A DNA stretch of 64,000 nt. Origin: Pseudomonas fluorescens (GTDB lineage Bacteria > Pseudomonadota > Gammaproteobacteria > Pseudomonadales > Pseudomonadaceae). This document shows, piece after piece, positions 1-8,512 of the stretch (position 1 is the stretch's first letter; every line of letters begins with the position of its first letter). A program made the translations under genes and the position numbers. The stretch is taken from the NCBI RefSeq assembly GCF_902498065.1, contig NZ_CABVIR010000007.1:273160-337159 (forward strand), written 5' to 3'. The notes under the pieces are model-generated. The model was not told the origin of the DNA. It searched no databases and saw only the letters and a program-made list of their open reading frames with translations.

Positions 1-1052
1 GGCAGATAACGTTCAGGAAACTCCCAGATCAGCACCTGTGGCGGGCTGTTCTTGAAGGCATCGCTTTTCAGGTAGCTGAGCATCGGCTGAATCGGACCGT
101 GGCCGTCTTCGGCGTAATTGACCACGTCGCTGTGCAGCGCTTCTTTCAGCGCACCGACGAAGTTCCAGTTCGGGTTGGCGCTGTAGCTGGTGCCGATCAG
201 GGCCACTGGCACTTCGGTGTTGGCGAACAACGCGTCATCACCGCCAGCCTGATCGTCGGCCACCACGGTGTTGCGCTTCTGCAACGGCTCTGGCTTCGGC
301 ATCAGGTTTTCGAACAGCGGATCGAGCGGCAGGAACAAACGCAGGTCACCCTTGTGGGTCACTGTCTCTGCCGGCTCGGTGACGAAGCGCTGTGGCTCGC
401 CGCTGAGCGGGGTTTTTTCGGCGATCGTTTTAGCCAGGGTCTCGGCGGCGATTTGCGCGCCTTCCGGGGTCCAGTGAGTGTCGGTGCGCAGGAACACTTG
501 CTGACCGTCGAGCTTGCCCTTTTGCAGCGGGACGAGCAGGTCGGGCGCGATGATCTTGTTGGCCGCCACTCGGGCGTGGAAGTCCTCATAGAGGTTGGCG
601 TGAATGCTCGAAGGCTTCACTTCGCCCAGGTGTTCCGGATACAGGCGAGTCTTGGCCGGCACAATCGCCATCACCAGTTTCACGCCCTTGGCTTTCAACT
701 CCTGACGCACGCCTTCTACGAGTGCGTAGTTGCCTTGCAGGTTCAACTCTTCGTTGACGATCGGGTTGAATTCCTCATCGCTGTACAACCACTGATCGCG
801 GCCGAGCACGACGCCCGGACGACCTTCGTTGAACAGTTTGAAATCCAGCGCGGCCCAGAGGTTGGTGCCCAGGCGCTTGATCGGGAACTCGTCGTCGTAG
901 TGCGTTTCGACAGCCTTGGCCCAGCGGCCATTGAGCACCGTCGCATCGGCATTGGTGCTGAAGCCGAAGAAGCTGCGCGTCGACCACAGGCCCAGGACCA
1001 GCAAGGTCACCATAAACAGGCTGATATAGAAGATGCGTAATGAGCGGGTCAT
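1..1052 (-). CDS. algJ: Alginate O-acetyltransferase AlgJ, 3' end cut by window edge
   Basis: AlgJ is a periplasmic, membrane-anchored SGNH-like acetylesterase that works with AlgI, AlgF and AlgX to O-acetylate mannuronate residues of alginate. The frame begins at an ATG (MTRSLRIFYI) 11 bases after the algI stop and stays open to the window edge, about 350 codons. A single hydrophobic segment near residues 8-25 is an uncleaved signal anchor. The catalytic Asp-x-His (D191, H193 in RTDTHWT) and the Ser nucleophile motif GTSYS (S289) are visible. AlgX, nearby, has the same two motifs, as expected for these paralogues. The missing C-terminus, algF and algA should lie to the left of the window. 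Last gene seen of the minus-strand operon. Confidence 0.93.
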   Translation of the reverse strand, partial: MTRSLRIFYISLFMVTLLVLGLWSTRSFFGFSTNADATVLNGRWAKAVETHYDDEFPIKRLGTNLWAALDFKLFNEGRPGVVLGRDQWLYSDEEFNPIVNEELNLQGNYALVEGVRQELKAKGVKLVMAIVPAKTRLYPEHLGEVKPSSIHANLYEDFHARVAANKIIAPDLLVPLQKGKLDGQQVFLRTDTHWTPEGAQIAAETLAKTIAEKTPLSGEPQRFVTEPAETVTHKGDLRLFLPLDPLFENLMPKPEPLQKRNTVVADDQAGGDDALFANTEVPVALIGTSYSANPNWNFVGALKEALHSDVVNYAEDGHGPIQPMLSYLKSDAFKNSPPQVLIWEFPERYL

Positions 1053-1063
1053 GGTCAGATCCC

Positions 1064-2629
1064 TCAGAACTGGAAGTAAAGGAACGGCGAGAAGCTTTGC
1101 GCCGAGAGTTTGAAAATCGAGGCGATGAACAGCACCAGTACCAGCGTGCGCATCACGTAACGCGACCAGTCAGCGGTCCAGTAAGCCGGTTGCACGGTGG
1201 CTTCAACGCCAACGGTGTAACCCGGTTCGTGGATGCTGGCCGGGTTGTCGCCCGGTACGGCTTTGATCATTCCCGGGGTCGCAGTGGCCGGGCCATCGGC
1301 CTCGACATTCACCACAGGCTTGGTCTTTTCTGGCGGCAGGTTGGTGTAGAAATCACGGATGCCGAAGAACGCCAGGGTCATGTAAGCCACCACCAGGGTC
1401 GCCACTTGCAGGCCGGTGAGGCTGGCCGCGTTGAGTTCCGACAACGACCATTCGCCGAAGCTGAACATCGCGCCGTACATACGGCCGGCGACGTGCAGGT
1501 TTTCCGAGCGGAAGATCACCCAGCCCATGACCACGAGCAGGAAGGTCAGCGCCCAGCGGATCGGGTTGATGCTGCGCGGCGAAGTGTTCAGGCCCAGGGC
1601 TTTTTCAATGGCCAGCCACATGCCGTGCCATGCACCCCACACGATGTAAGTGATGTTCGCGCCGTGCCACAGACCACCGAGCAGCATGGTCAGGAACAGG
1701 TTGCGATAGGTCATCAGAGTGCCTTTGCGATTGCCGCCCAGCGTGATGTACAGGTAGTCACGCAGCCAGGTGGACAGGCTGATGTGCCAGCGACGCCAGA
1801 ACTCGGTGATCGACTGGCTGATGTACGGCTGTTTGAAGTTTTCCATGAAGCGGAAACCCATCATCAAGCCCAGGCCGATGGCCATGTCGCTGTAACCGGA
1901 GAAGTCGAAATACAACTGCGCGGTGTACGCCAGCGCGCCGAGCCAGGCATCGCCCGTGGTCGGGTTCTGCAAGGCGAAGCAATGGTCGGCGACCACCGCC
2001 AGGGTGTCGGCGATGAAGACTTTCTTGATGAAACCCTGCATGAACCGCGTGGCACCTTCGGAGAACTTGTCGAGGGTGTGGGTGCGGTTGTTGAACTGGT
2101 CGGCGAGGTCGCGAAAACGCAACACCGGGCCGGCAATCAGGTGCGGGAAGATCGCCACGAACGCCGCAAAGTCGATCAGGTTGCGCGTTGCCGGCGTGTC
2201 GCCACGGTAGACGTCGATGATGTAGCTGATGGACTCGAAGATGTAGAACGAGATCCCGATCGGCAACAGCACGTGGGTCAGGATGAACGGCGAAAGACCC
2301 ACCGACGTCATCATCGCGTTGATGCTGTCGACGCCGAAGTTGGCGTACTTGAAGTAGCCGAGGATGCACAGGTCGACGCCCACGCCGAGCAGCAGCCAGC
2401 GCTGGGCCGGTTTGGTCCGAACGCCTGCGGCGCCGACTTTGAGGCCGATCCAGTAGTTCCACAGCGTGACGGCGGCGAACAGCGCGAGGAAGTCCACGCG
2501 CCACCAGGCATAGAACACATAGCTGGCGAGCAGCAGCAGCAGGTTGCGATAGCGTATTCCGCTCAAGTAGTACATGCCGAGAAAGATCGGCAGGAACAAA
2601 AACAGGAACACGTTGGATGAAAATACCAT
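1064..2629 (-). CDS. algI: Alginate O-acetyltransferase AlgI (MBOAT family)
   Basis: AlgI is an inner-membrane MBOAT acyltransferase that is thought to carry acetyl groups across the membrane for alginate acetylation by AlgJ/AlgX. I place the start at MVFSSNVFLF (521 residues), because the open frame continues 48 codons upstream through the REP element and has no family-like sequence there. Many hydrophobic helices are visible, together with the MBOAT signature GGLWHGANITYIVWGAWHG around residue 320, which contains the conserved His. A hydrophilic insert rich in Pro, Glu and Ala lies before the last transmembrane helix. It is separated from algL by 212 bases containing a REP doublet, the largest gap inside this operon apart from the window edge, and is followed after 11 bases by algJ. 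Confidence 0.95.
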   Translation of the reverse strand: MVFSSNVFLFLFLPIFLGMYYLSGIRYRNLLLLLASYVFYAWWRVDFLALFAAVTLWNYWIGLKVGAAGVRTKPAQRWLLLGVGVDLCILGYFKYANFGVDSINAMMTSVGLSPFILTHVLLPIGISFYIFESISYIIDVYRGDTPATRNLIDFAAFVAIFPHLIAGPVLRFRDLADQFNNRTHTLDKFSEGATRFMQGFIKKVFIADTLAVVADHCFALQNPTTGDAWLGALAYTAQLYFDFSGYSDMAIGLGLMMGFRFMENFKQPYISQSITEFWRRWHISLSTWLRDYLYITLGGNRKGTLMTYRNLFLTMLLGGLWHGANITYIVWGAWHGMWLAIEKALGLNTSPRSINPIRWALTFLLVVMGWVIFRSENLHVAGRMYGAMFSFGEWSLSELNAASLTGLQVATLVVAYMTLAFFGIRDFYTNLPPEKTKPVVNVEADGPATATPGMIKAVPGDNPASIHEPGYTVGVEATVQPAYWTADWSRYVMRTLVLVLFIASIFKLSAQSFSPFLYFQF

Positions 2630-2733
2630 CCCGGTCTCTCCATGTTTAACCACAGTCAAGGGCCGCAGCCCCCCCAAACCCCCCCACCAAAAACCGGGGG
2701 GCGTAACACACAAAAACTCAAACTTGACACCGA

Positions 2734-2829
2734 CCCTGTGGGAGCGGGCTTGCCCGCGATTGCAATCTGACATTCAACATTGATGTCGACTGACCCACCG
2801 CTATCGCGGGCAAGCCCGCTCCCACAGGG
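2734..2829. repeat. REP doublet inside the alginate operon (algL-algI gap)
   Basis: Two inverted copies of the Pseudomonas REP element: a left arm reading CCTGTGGGAGCGGGCTTGCC and a right arm reading GGCAAGCCCGCTCCCACAGG, separated by about 48 bases. In the minus-strand transcript this would fold into a long hairpin between algL and algI. Such elements can protect the upstream message from 3' exonucleases or lower downstream expression. Just to its left on the plus strand are homopolymeric C runs (about 2670-2700), that is G runs in the transcript. Confidence 0.9.
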
Positions 2830-2841
2830 TTATATGTTTGC

Positions 2842-3963
2842 CTAAGAACCTTTGCCTTTTTCGTTGGCCGGGTCGTAGACCTTGGTCAGGTCACCCCCGA
2901 GGCGGAAGGTCTTGAACGGCTGCATCTCGTGTTTTTTCTCGAGCACATCCGGCGAGCAGGTGTAGAGCGTGCAGAACGGTTCGAGCCAGGCGAATTTCGA
3001 GTCGATCTTGAGGTCGGTCATGTCCTGTTCCTTGCCGTTCTTTTTCTCGAAGATGTCCGGGTCTTCAACGCCGGCCAGCACTTGGTCACCCAAGCGTTTC
3101 AGCGCGCCGTTGTTTTCCTGGCGCAAATCCACACCGTTGACCTGCGCAAAACTGGCGATCATCGCCAGCGGCGGCAGGGCGTAGTTGTGATAGGCGAGGG
3201 CGCGTTGCTGGCGCTTGAGTTCGTTGGGCAGGAAACCCTGGGCGTCGATTTGATTGGCGGCGACCTTGAATTCCTTCACCGACCAGTCGAACAGGTCGCG
3301 GCGGTTGGTGGCGATGGACGTTGCCATCACCGACCAGGCGGACCAGTACGAGTGGTTGTTGGTTTTTTCCAGCGGCAGGTTGTCCCAATCGCTGACCACC
3401 TGATCCGCCATTTTGCTGAACCAGGCTTCAATCAACTGCGACTCTTGCTGATGGTTGGCCAACGGATGCGAGTCGGAGAACTTCAGGCGCAGGTACGAAG
3501 ACGCCATGCTGCCCAATGCCCATTTGCGCATGGACTTGCCGGTGTGGTTGAAGTCCTTGGACATCAGCGCGTCGGCCTTGGCCCACGCGGTCAACCAGTT
3601 CAGGGTGCATTCGAGCTGTTCCGGACGACCGTCACGCATGAACTGCATCACGCGCTTGCTGGTGCCGCGCTCAATCTTGGTGATGTCGGCGGTGGTGTCG
3701 CGGAAGGCTTTTTCCGATGCCTCGTTCAGGGTCGAACGGGCCTTGTCGGAGCCTTCGTACTTGCTGCGAAATTGCAGCGAACCGGTGTACGGCGTCGGCA
3801 TCGCGTCACAGCCATCTTTGCTGTCGCCGGTTTTGACTTTTTCAATCGGCGCGAAGTAGCCCTGGGGCGGACGCAGGGGCGCGGCGGCCTGCGTGGCGCC
3901 GGCGAACATCGCCAGGGTCAGCAGGGAGGGCGCCAATAATCTTTTCAAAGTTCGGGTTTGCAT
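2842..3963 (-). CDS. algL: Periplasmic alginate lyase AlgL
   Basis: AlgL is a poly(mannuronate) lyase (polysaccharide lyase family 5) in the periplasm. It cleaves alginate that escapes the export complex by beta-elimination. The protein has 373 residues and a cleavable signal peptide (about residues 1-27, ending ATQAAA). The catalytic-site motif NNHSYW (N203, H204) and downstream R254 and Y258 (RALAYHNY) match the family's Asn/His/Arg/Tyr set. The start ATG lies 7 bases after the algX stop, so the two are likely translationally coupled. The length is normal for the family. Confidence 0.96.
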   Translation of the reverse strand: MQTRTLKRLLAPSLLTLAMFAGATQAAAPLRPPQGYFAPIEKVKTGDSKDGCDAMPTPYTGSLQFRSKYEGSDKARSTLNEASEKAFRDTTADITKIERGTSKRVMQFMRDGRPEQLECTLNWLTAWAKADALMSKDFNHTGKSMRKWALGSMASSYLRLKFSDSHPLANHQQESQLIEAWFSKMADQVVSDWDNLPLEKTNNHSYWSAWSVMATSIATNRRDLFDWSVKEFKVAANQIDAQGFLPNELKRQQRALAYHNYALPPLAMIASFAQVNGVDLRQENNGALKRLGDQVLAGVEDPDIFEKKNGKEQDMTDLKIDSKFAWLEPFCTLYTCSPDVLEKKHEMQPFKTFRLGGDLTKVYDPANEKGKGS

Positions 3964-3970
3964 AATTGCC

Positions 3971-5419
3971 TCATTGCCCGGCCTGAGCAGTCTTCAGCCC
4001 AGCGCCTGGGAACACGTTGCGTTTGCAGATTTTCGCTTCGACTTTCTGTGGCGCGGCACCTGCTTCAGGGCCCTGGACTTCGACGGCCAGCAGATTCTGC
4101 GAGGCCCAGTCTTCGTCCGTGCGCAACTCAAAGGCGAAACGCCCGTCGGTATCGGAGGTTTCCGGTTTATCGATCTTGATGTCCTCGTGGCGACCGTTCA
4201 TGTACCAGAGGGTGGCTTGCAGAGTTTTCACCGACGGATCGGCGAAGCGGATGTCAACCTGATGGCTGCTGTTTTGCAGGTTCAGGTTCTTGCTGTTGAC
4301 CATCAATTCGTTCTTGCCCGGTTTCAACGTGGCACTGCCGCTCATCTGTGCATCCTTGCCTTCGCAACCGTTGTCCAGCAGCGCCATCATCTGGCGGTAG
4401 ATGGTTTCCTGGTCGAGGCGATAGAGCGGCGAGAATTCCCAGATCAAAATTTTCGGCGGCTTGGTCTGGAACTCTTCGCTGCCCAGGTACTGCAGCATCG
4501 AACCTTCCAGGCCACCGCCAGGGAACGCCACGTTGAGGATGTCGGCGCCGATGGCCTCCTGGAGGAAACCGGCGAAGTTGTAGTTCTTGCCACTGTGGCT
4601 GGTGCCGACCAGGGTGATCTCGGGATTGCCGGAGTCACTGAACAGATCGCCATCGCCTGCTTCGCCCTTCGGCTCGGTGGTGAATTGATCCATGTACTGG
4701 ATCGCGTAGCTGGTGCCACAGAGTTGACCGGCCATATTGTGTAACGTTCCGGTCTTGCCCATGCGACCCGACTTATGGCTCTCGAATTCGCGTTTCGGAA
4801 TGCCGGCAAACTCAGGCAGTTGCTTGATTTTATCGCCGACGATTTTCGCCGTACGCTGGGCGCCATACGGTGTCCAGTGTTGGTCGCCGCGGAAATAGAA
4901 GTCGTGGGCGGGCAGGGTGTCGGGCAGCGATTCGTTGGTCAGCGGCGACAGGTCCGGCACCACGTAACCCATGGCGGCGAAACGGCCGAGCATGGTCTTG
5001 TAGTTCTTCAGCGCCTTGTCGAAATCGAACTTGGCCTTGTCTTCCGGATTCAGCTTGTTGCGGTTCACCAGGCCACGCGTGGGTTGGTAAACGACAACGA
5101 GTTCCACGCCTTTGCTCTTGAACGCATCGTGCAGTTCTTTCATGCGTTTGTAGCCGGCCGGGGTGGTGTCGAATTCGGTGCGCAAGTCTTCCTGCGTACG
5201 GAACAGCCAATCGCCCTGAGCCTGCACCAGCGTGGTGAAGTTTTGCTGATAACGCGTGGTGTAGTTCTTCGCGTCGTGGGCTTCGGGGCACAGGTTGCAG
5301 CACGGCTCGGCGTTGAATGCCGGTGCTTTGACTTCATCGGCACGGACGCCAGCGCTGGCTGCGAGAATGCCGGCGGTCAGGGCCGACAAGCTGAGTAATT
5401 TGATCAAGTGTGGGTGCAT
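3971..5419 (-). CDS. algX: Alginate O-acetyltransferase AlgX
   Basis: AlgX is a periplasmic two-domain protein (SGNH-like acetyltransferase plus a C-terminal carbohydrate-binding module) that transfers acetyl groups to polymannuronate and is needed for polymer export. It has 482 residues with a signal peptide (about 1-27). A Cys-rich start (CCNLC, residues 40-44) is followed by the catalytic D179-Q-H181 (RGDQHWT) and the Ser motif GTSHSG (S274). The C-terminal portion from about residue 345 is beta-rich and ends with conserved Cys. It starts 10 bases after the algG stop. Confidence 0.96.
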   Translation of the reverse strand: MHPHLIKLLSLSALTAGILAASAGVRADEVKAPAFNAEPCCNLCPEAHDAKNYTTRYQQNFTTLVQAQGDWLFRTQEDLRTEFDTTPAGYKRMKELHDAFKSKGVELVVVYQPTRGLVNRNKLNPEDKAKFDFDKALKNYKTMLGRFAAMGYVVPDLSPLTNESLPDTLPAHDFYFRGDQHWTPYGAQRTAKIVGDKIKQLPEFAGIPKREFESHKSGRMGKTGTLHNMAGQLCGTSYAIQYMDQFTTEPKGEAGDGDLFSDSGNPEITLVGTSHSGKNYNFAGFLQEAIGADILNVAFPGGGLEGSMLQYLGSEEFQTKPPKILIWEFSPLYRLDQETIYRQMMALLDNGCEGKDAQMSGSATLKPGKNELMVNSKNLNLQNSSHQVDIRFADPSVKTLQATLWYMNGRHEDIKIDKPETSDTDGRFAFELRTDEDWASQNLLAVEVQGPEAGAAPQKVEAKICKRNVFPGAGLKTAQAGQ

Positions 5420-5429
5420 AAAATTATCC

Positions 5430-7001
5430 TCAGTCCCGCATTTCGGTCTGGCGTTCGACAGGGTCGATCAGCACGGCTTTCTGCTGGCGCACCAGCAGGT
5501 CGAGAATTTCATCCTGACGCTCGCCGAGAATCCCGTTGAAGCTGATGCCGCTGGATTTGGTCGGGGCGAGCATGGACACGCGATACAACTCGACGCTCAG
5601 CGGCGAGTCGATGGACAGCGGGCCGCTGCCGTTGCCGGCCAGTTCGCCGCCAACGATGATCAGCGACACCTGGGCATCGAACGGGTCAAGCTTGATGTCC
5701 CGGTCGGTGTCGCTCAGGTCCTTGATGTGCCCGTAAACGCCGGTCAGGCCGTTGGCCATGGCCAGGTTTTCGTACAGGCGAATGTTCACGCTGTTACGAA
5801 TACGAATGCCGTGACGCTTGTTGCTGATCACCTTGTTGCCCCACAACAGGTTGTCGGCACTCTCGTAGAGGGTGATGCCGTCGGTGTGGTTCTTGTAGAT
5901 CTCGTTGTAGGCGATCAGGTTGTTCACGCTGTTACGGTCGATTACCAGGCCCGAGAGCTTGTTGTCGTAGCTGCGGTTGTTGAAGATGAAGCTGTCGTTG
6001 ACCTCACGGGAAATAATGATCCCGTGCTTCTTCTTGGTCCCGTAGACGGTGTTGTCCGCGATGATCAGACCGTGGGAACGGTCATGCGGGTCGATGCCGT
6101 AGACGATGTTGTCTTTGTAGGTGTTGCCCTTGACCACGAAGTCGCGGGTTTCGTAGCAGTAGAAGCCGTACCACATGTCCGAGAACTCGGAGCCGACGAT
6201 CCAGCCGCTCGGTTCAGGGCGCTTGAGTACCTTGGCCATGTTCGGCGTGTACTGGGAAATACTCACGCCGTAGGACTTACTGTTGGCGTAGCCGAAGCTG
6301 GCGATCTTGCTGTTGGCGATGTAGGTCTGGGTACCGCCCCAGGACAACATGAACGGCCGGAATTCCTTGGGCGACTTGAAGACCGCCGGGCCGTTTGCCT
6401 TCTCGCTCCAGCCAGTGATTTTGGTATCACGCACAAACAGCTGACCGTCGTTGACCAGGAATGAACCGGCCTCTTGGGACAGGCGCAATTCCTGGGTCTG
6501 CTTGTCGATTTCGAGAATGCCTTTCTCGCCGACCACAATCGGCAACTTCGCCAGGAACACGCCCGGGGACGTTTCGCTGAAGTACTGCTTGGGCAGCTTC
6601 TTCGCCAGGTCCTTGAGGTTCATGTAGCCGTCGTCGATGAAAATCGCCTGCGGGATGCCGTGCTGACGCACCACCCATTCGGCCATTTTGTTATCGCCGC
6701 CGATGAAGTCCTTCAGGGCGTTTTCCTGCATCATCCGGCGCACGCTGATCTTGCCGGCCTTGGTGCGCACGACTTTCGCGGCGATGGCTTCGGCGGTGTA
6801 GCCGGAGGTGTCCGGCAGTTTCGGTTTTTCCAGTGCCAGCGGCGCGGTCGGGGCGCTGCTGACGGTGTAGGTCTTGGCTTGTTGCAGTTCTTTCGCTGTG
6901 GTGACCGGCTTGACCGGTTCCACATTGGCGAAGGCGGCCGAGCTGACCAGCAGCATCGCGCCGGCCAGCAAGGTCAATGAGCCTCTCTTCGGACTGTTCA
7001 T
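5430..7001 (-). CDS. algG: Poly(beta-D-mannuronate) C5-epimerase AlgG
   Basis: AlgG is a periplasmic epimerase that converts mannuronate to guluronate in the polymer and forms part of the export scaffold. I use the ATG giving MNSPKRGSLTLL (523 residues) with a signal peptide ending near residue 27 (SAAFA). An SD-like GGGAG sits 8 bases upstream. The open frame continues far upstream over algE in another frame, without homology. The C-terminal half is a right-handed parallel beta-helix with repeated N/D-rich turns. The catalytic DPHDRSH motif lies near residue 320. The preceding algE stop is 26 bases away. Confidence 0.95.
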   Translation of the reverse strand: MNSPKRGSLTLLAGAMLLVSSAAFANVEPVKPVTTAKELQQAKTYTVSSAPTAPLALEKPKLPDTSGYTAEAIAAKVVRTKAGKISVRRMMQENALKDFIGGDNKMAEWVVRQHGIPQAIFIDDGYMNLKDLAKKLPKQYFSETSPGVFLAKLPIVVGEKGILEIDKQTQELRLSQEAGSFLVNDGQLFVRDTKITGWSEKANGPAVFKSPKEFRPFMLSWGGTQTYIANSKIASFGYANSKSYGVSISQYTPNMAKVLKRPEPSGWIVGSEFSDMWYGFYCYETRDFVVKGNTYKDNIVYGIDPHDRSHGLIIADNTVYGTKKKHGIIISREVNDSFIFNNRSYDNKLSGLVIDRNSVNNLIAYNEIYKNHTDGITLYESADNLLWGNKVISNKRHGIRIRNSVNIRLYENLAMANGLTGVYGHIKDLSDTDRDIKLDPFDAQVSLIIVGGELAGNGSGPLSIDSPLSVELYRVSMLAPTKSSGISFNGILGERQDEILDLLVRQQKAVLIDPVERQTEMRD

Positions 7002-7027
7002 GTCAGGAACTCCCTTAGCGGTTCGCA

Positions 7028-8512
7028 TCAGAAGCGCCAGATCACGTCGATAAACGCGCGGTGCATGTACGAGTCGACTTCTTTGCCATACGCATCGCCA
7101 GGCTTGAACACACCGCCACGCAAGCGCACGAGGGCCGACGGTTCGTCGATCGACTGGCTCAACGCGGCAGGCAACAGGCCCTGCTTGAAGTACTTGGTGA
7201 CCACGAGGTCCATTTCCTGGCCGAGGTCTTTGTTGCCATCTTCCAGCGGCAGGGACGTGCTGGAGAGAATCGCGCCGGTTGGGTCGGTGTCGTTCTCGAC
7301 GGCGTTGATGCCGTTGCTGCCGACCGGCTTGTTGCCGTCGACGCGCCAGAACTTGTGGTAGATCACGCTGGCGTCGTATTCGTCGTTGAGCATCCACGAA
7401 CCGAACAACGTAGCGGTCTGCATGTTGTTCATTTCGCCACGGAATGCTTCGCCGAAACGATGCACCCGCGAGCGCGTACCGGTGTAGTTCGAGCGGTTGC
7501 TTTCCAGGCCGTTCTGTTCGTAATCGGCGCTGGCGCGGGCATAGGCTGCACCGACTTGCCATTGCGGATCGAGGCGCAGACGCACGCCGATATCGGTGGC
7601 CCAGCCGTTGAGGTCTTCACCGCGCTTGGCTTCGGTCGGGCGGGAGCCGTCGGCGTTGAGCTGATTCACCGTGTCGGTGTCGCCGCTCATGCCGGTGACG
7701 CTGCCCCAGTAATTGACGGTGTTGGTGTTGCGGTAGTTGTAGGCGTCGCTGTCAGCGGTGAGGCCGAGCCAGCTGATGTCGCCGTTCTGTTTCTTGTCCA
7801 GCGAGTCGCCGGCCACGCCCGGTTCCGGGTAGTCGAGCTTGCCGTCATCGTGGGTGTGATGACCGCGAATGCCAACCCAATTGCCCGGCGTCCACTGGTA
7901 CGCCGCATCGGCGTAGAGGTGCAGGCGATCCTTGTCTTTCGGTGCCAGTTCCTTCAGGTCGGTGCGGTACTCGCTGAAGCGTTCGGCGACACCGACGTTG
8001 GCGCGCAACAGGGTGGTGTCGAAGGTCCAGTTCAGGGCTTCGATGTTGGTGTCGCGCCATTGGCCGTCGTCGTTGCGCAGGCGTTGGCGACCGAGCTTCA
8101 ACTGCTCGCCCGGATACGGCGTGAGGCCGCTGTAGCCGACCCAGAATTCGCGCATCGCCAGGTAGTTCTTCTTGGTCTTGCGATCACCGTTGTCGGTGGT
8201 CTGGGTGCCGTCGTTGTCAGACTGCTGCAAGGTGTCGGTTTCGATGATGTCGGTGGACGTCACGGCCTGACCCATGGCGTAGGCGCTCCACGCGCCGCTT
8301 TCGCCATAGACCCATGGGCGCAAGTCGAGACCGACGCCGCTGACGTCGCCGCCACTGGCGGTGCCCAGGTCACGGTCGTCTTCGGACTGGCCGGTGACTT
8401 TCACGTCGAGACCGTAGTTCTGGGTTTCGGTCAGGGCTGCCAGGGTTGGGCACGACCACAAGAGAGCGAATGACAGGCCAATACCGGCCTTCACGAATGG
8501 ATTCAACTTCAT
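7028..8512 (-). CDS. algE: Outer-membrane alginate porin AlgE
   Basis: AlgE is the monomeric beta-barrel through which alginate leaves the cell. The protein has 494 residues, with a signal peptide (MKLNPFVKAGIG... ending near residue 26) and alternating amphipathic strands. It ends with the aromatic residue of an outer-membrane sorting signal (VIWRF). Long loops rich in Asp, Asn and Gly are typical of the electropositive-lined export channel and its plugs. Its ATG overlaps the algK stop as ATGA, with GAGGA 6 bases upstream inside algK, so it is translationally coupled to algK. This fits a stoichiometric AlgK-AlgE outer-membrane complex. Confidence 0.95.
   Translation of the reverse strand: MKLNPFVKAGIGLSFALLWSCPTLAALTETQNYGLDVKVTGQSEDDRDLGTASGGDVSGVGLDLRPWVYGESGAWSAYAMGQAVTSTDIIETDTLQQSDNDGTQTTDNGDRKTKKNYLAMREFWVGYSGLTPYPGEQLKLGRQRLRNDDGQWRDTNIEALNWTFDTTLLRANVGVAERFSEYRTDLKELAPKDKDRLHLYADAAYQWTPGNWVGIRGHHTHDDGKLDYPEPGVAGDSLDKKQNGDISWLGLTADSDAYNYRNTNTVNYWGSVTGMSGDTDTVNQLNADGSRPTEAKRGEDLNGWATDIGVRLRLDPQWQVGAAYARASADYEQNGLESNRSNYTGTRSRVHRFGEAFRGEMNNMQTATLFGSWMLNDEYDASVIYHKFWRVDGNKPVGSNGINAVENDTDPTGAILSSTSLPLEDGNKDLGQEMDLVVTKYFKQGLLPAALSQSIDEPSALVRLRGGVFKPGDAYGKEVDSYMHRAFIDVIWRF

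Noticed and set aside
1040..2620. 526-codon plus-strand frame opposite algI
   Set aside because: Shadow frame; AlgI motifs on the minus strand are unmistakable and this frame has low-complexity His/Gln/Val-rich content.
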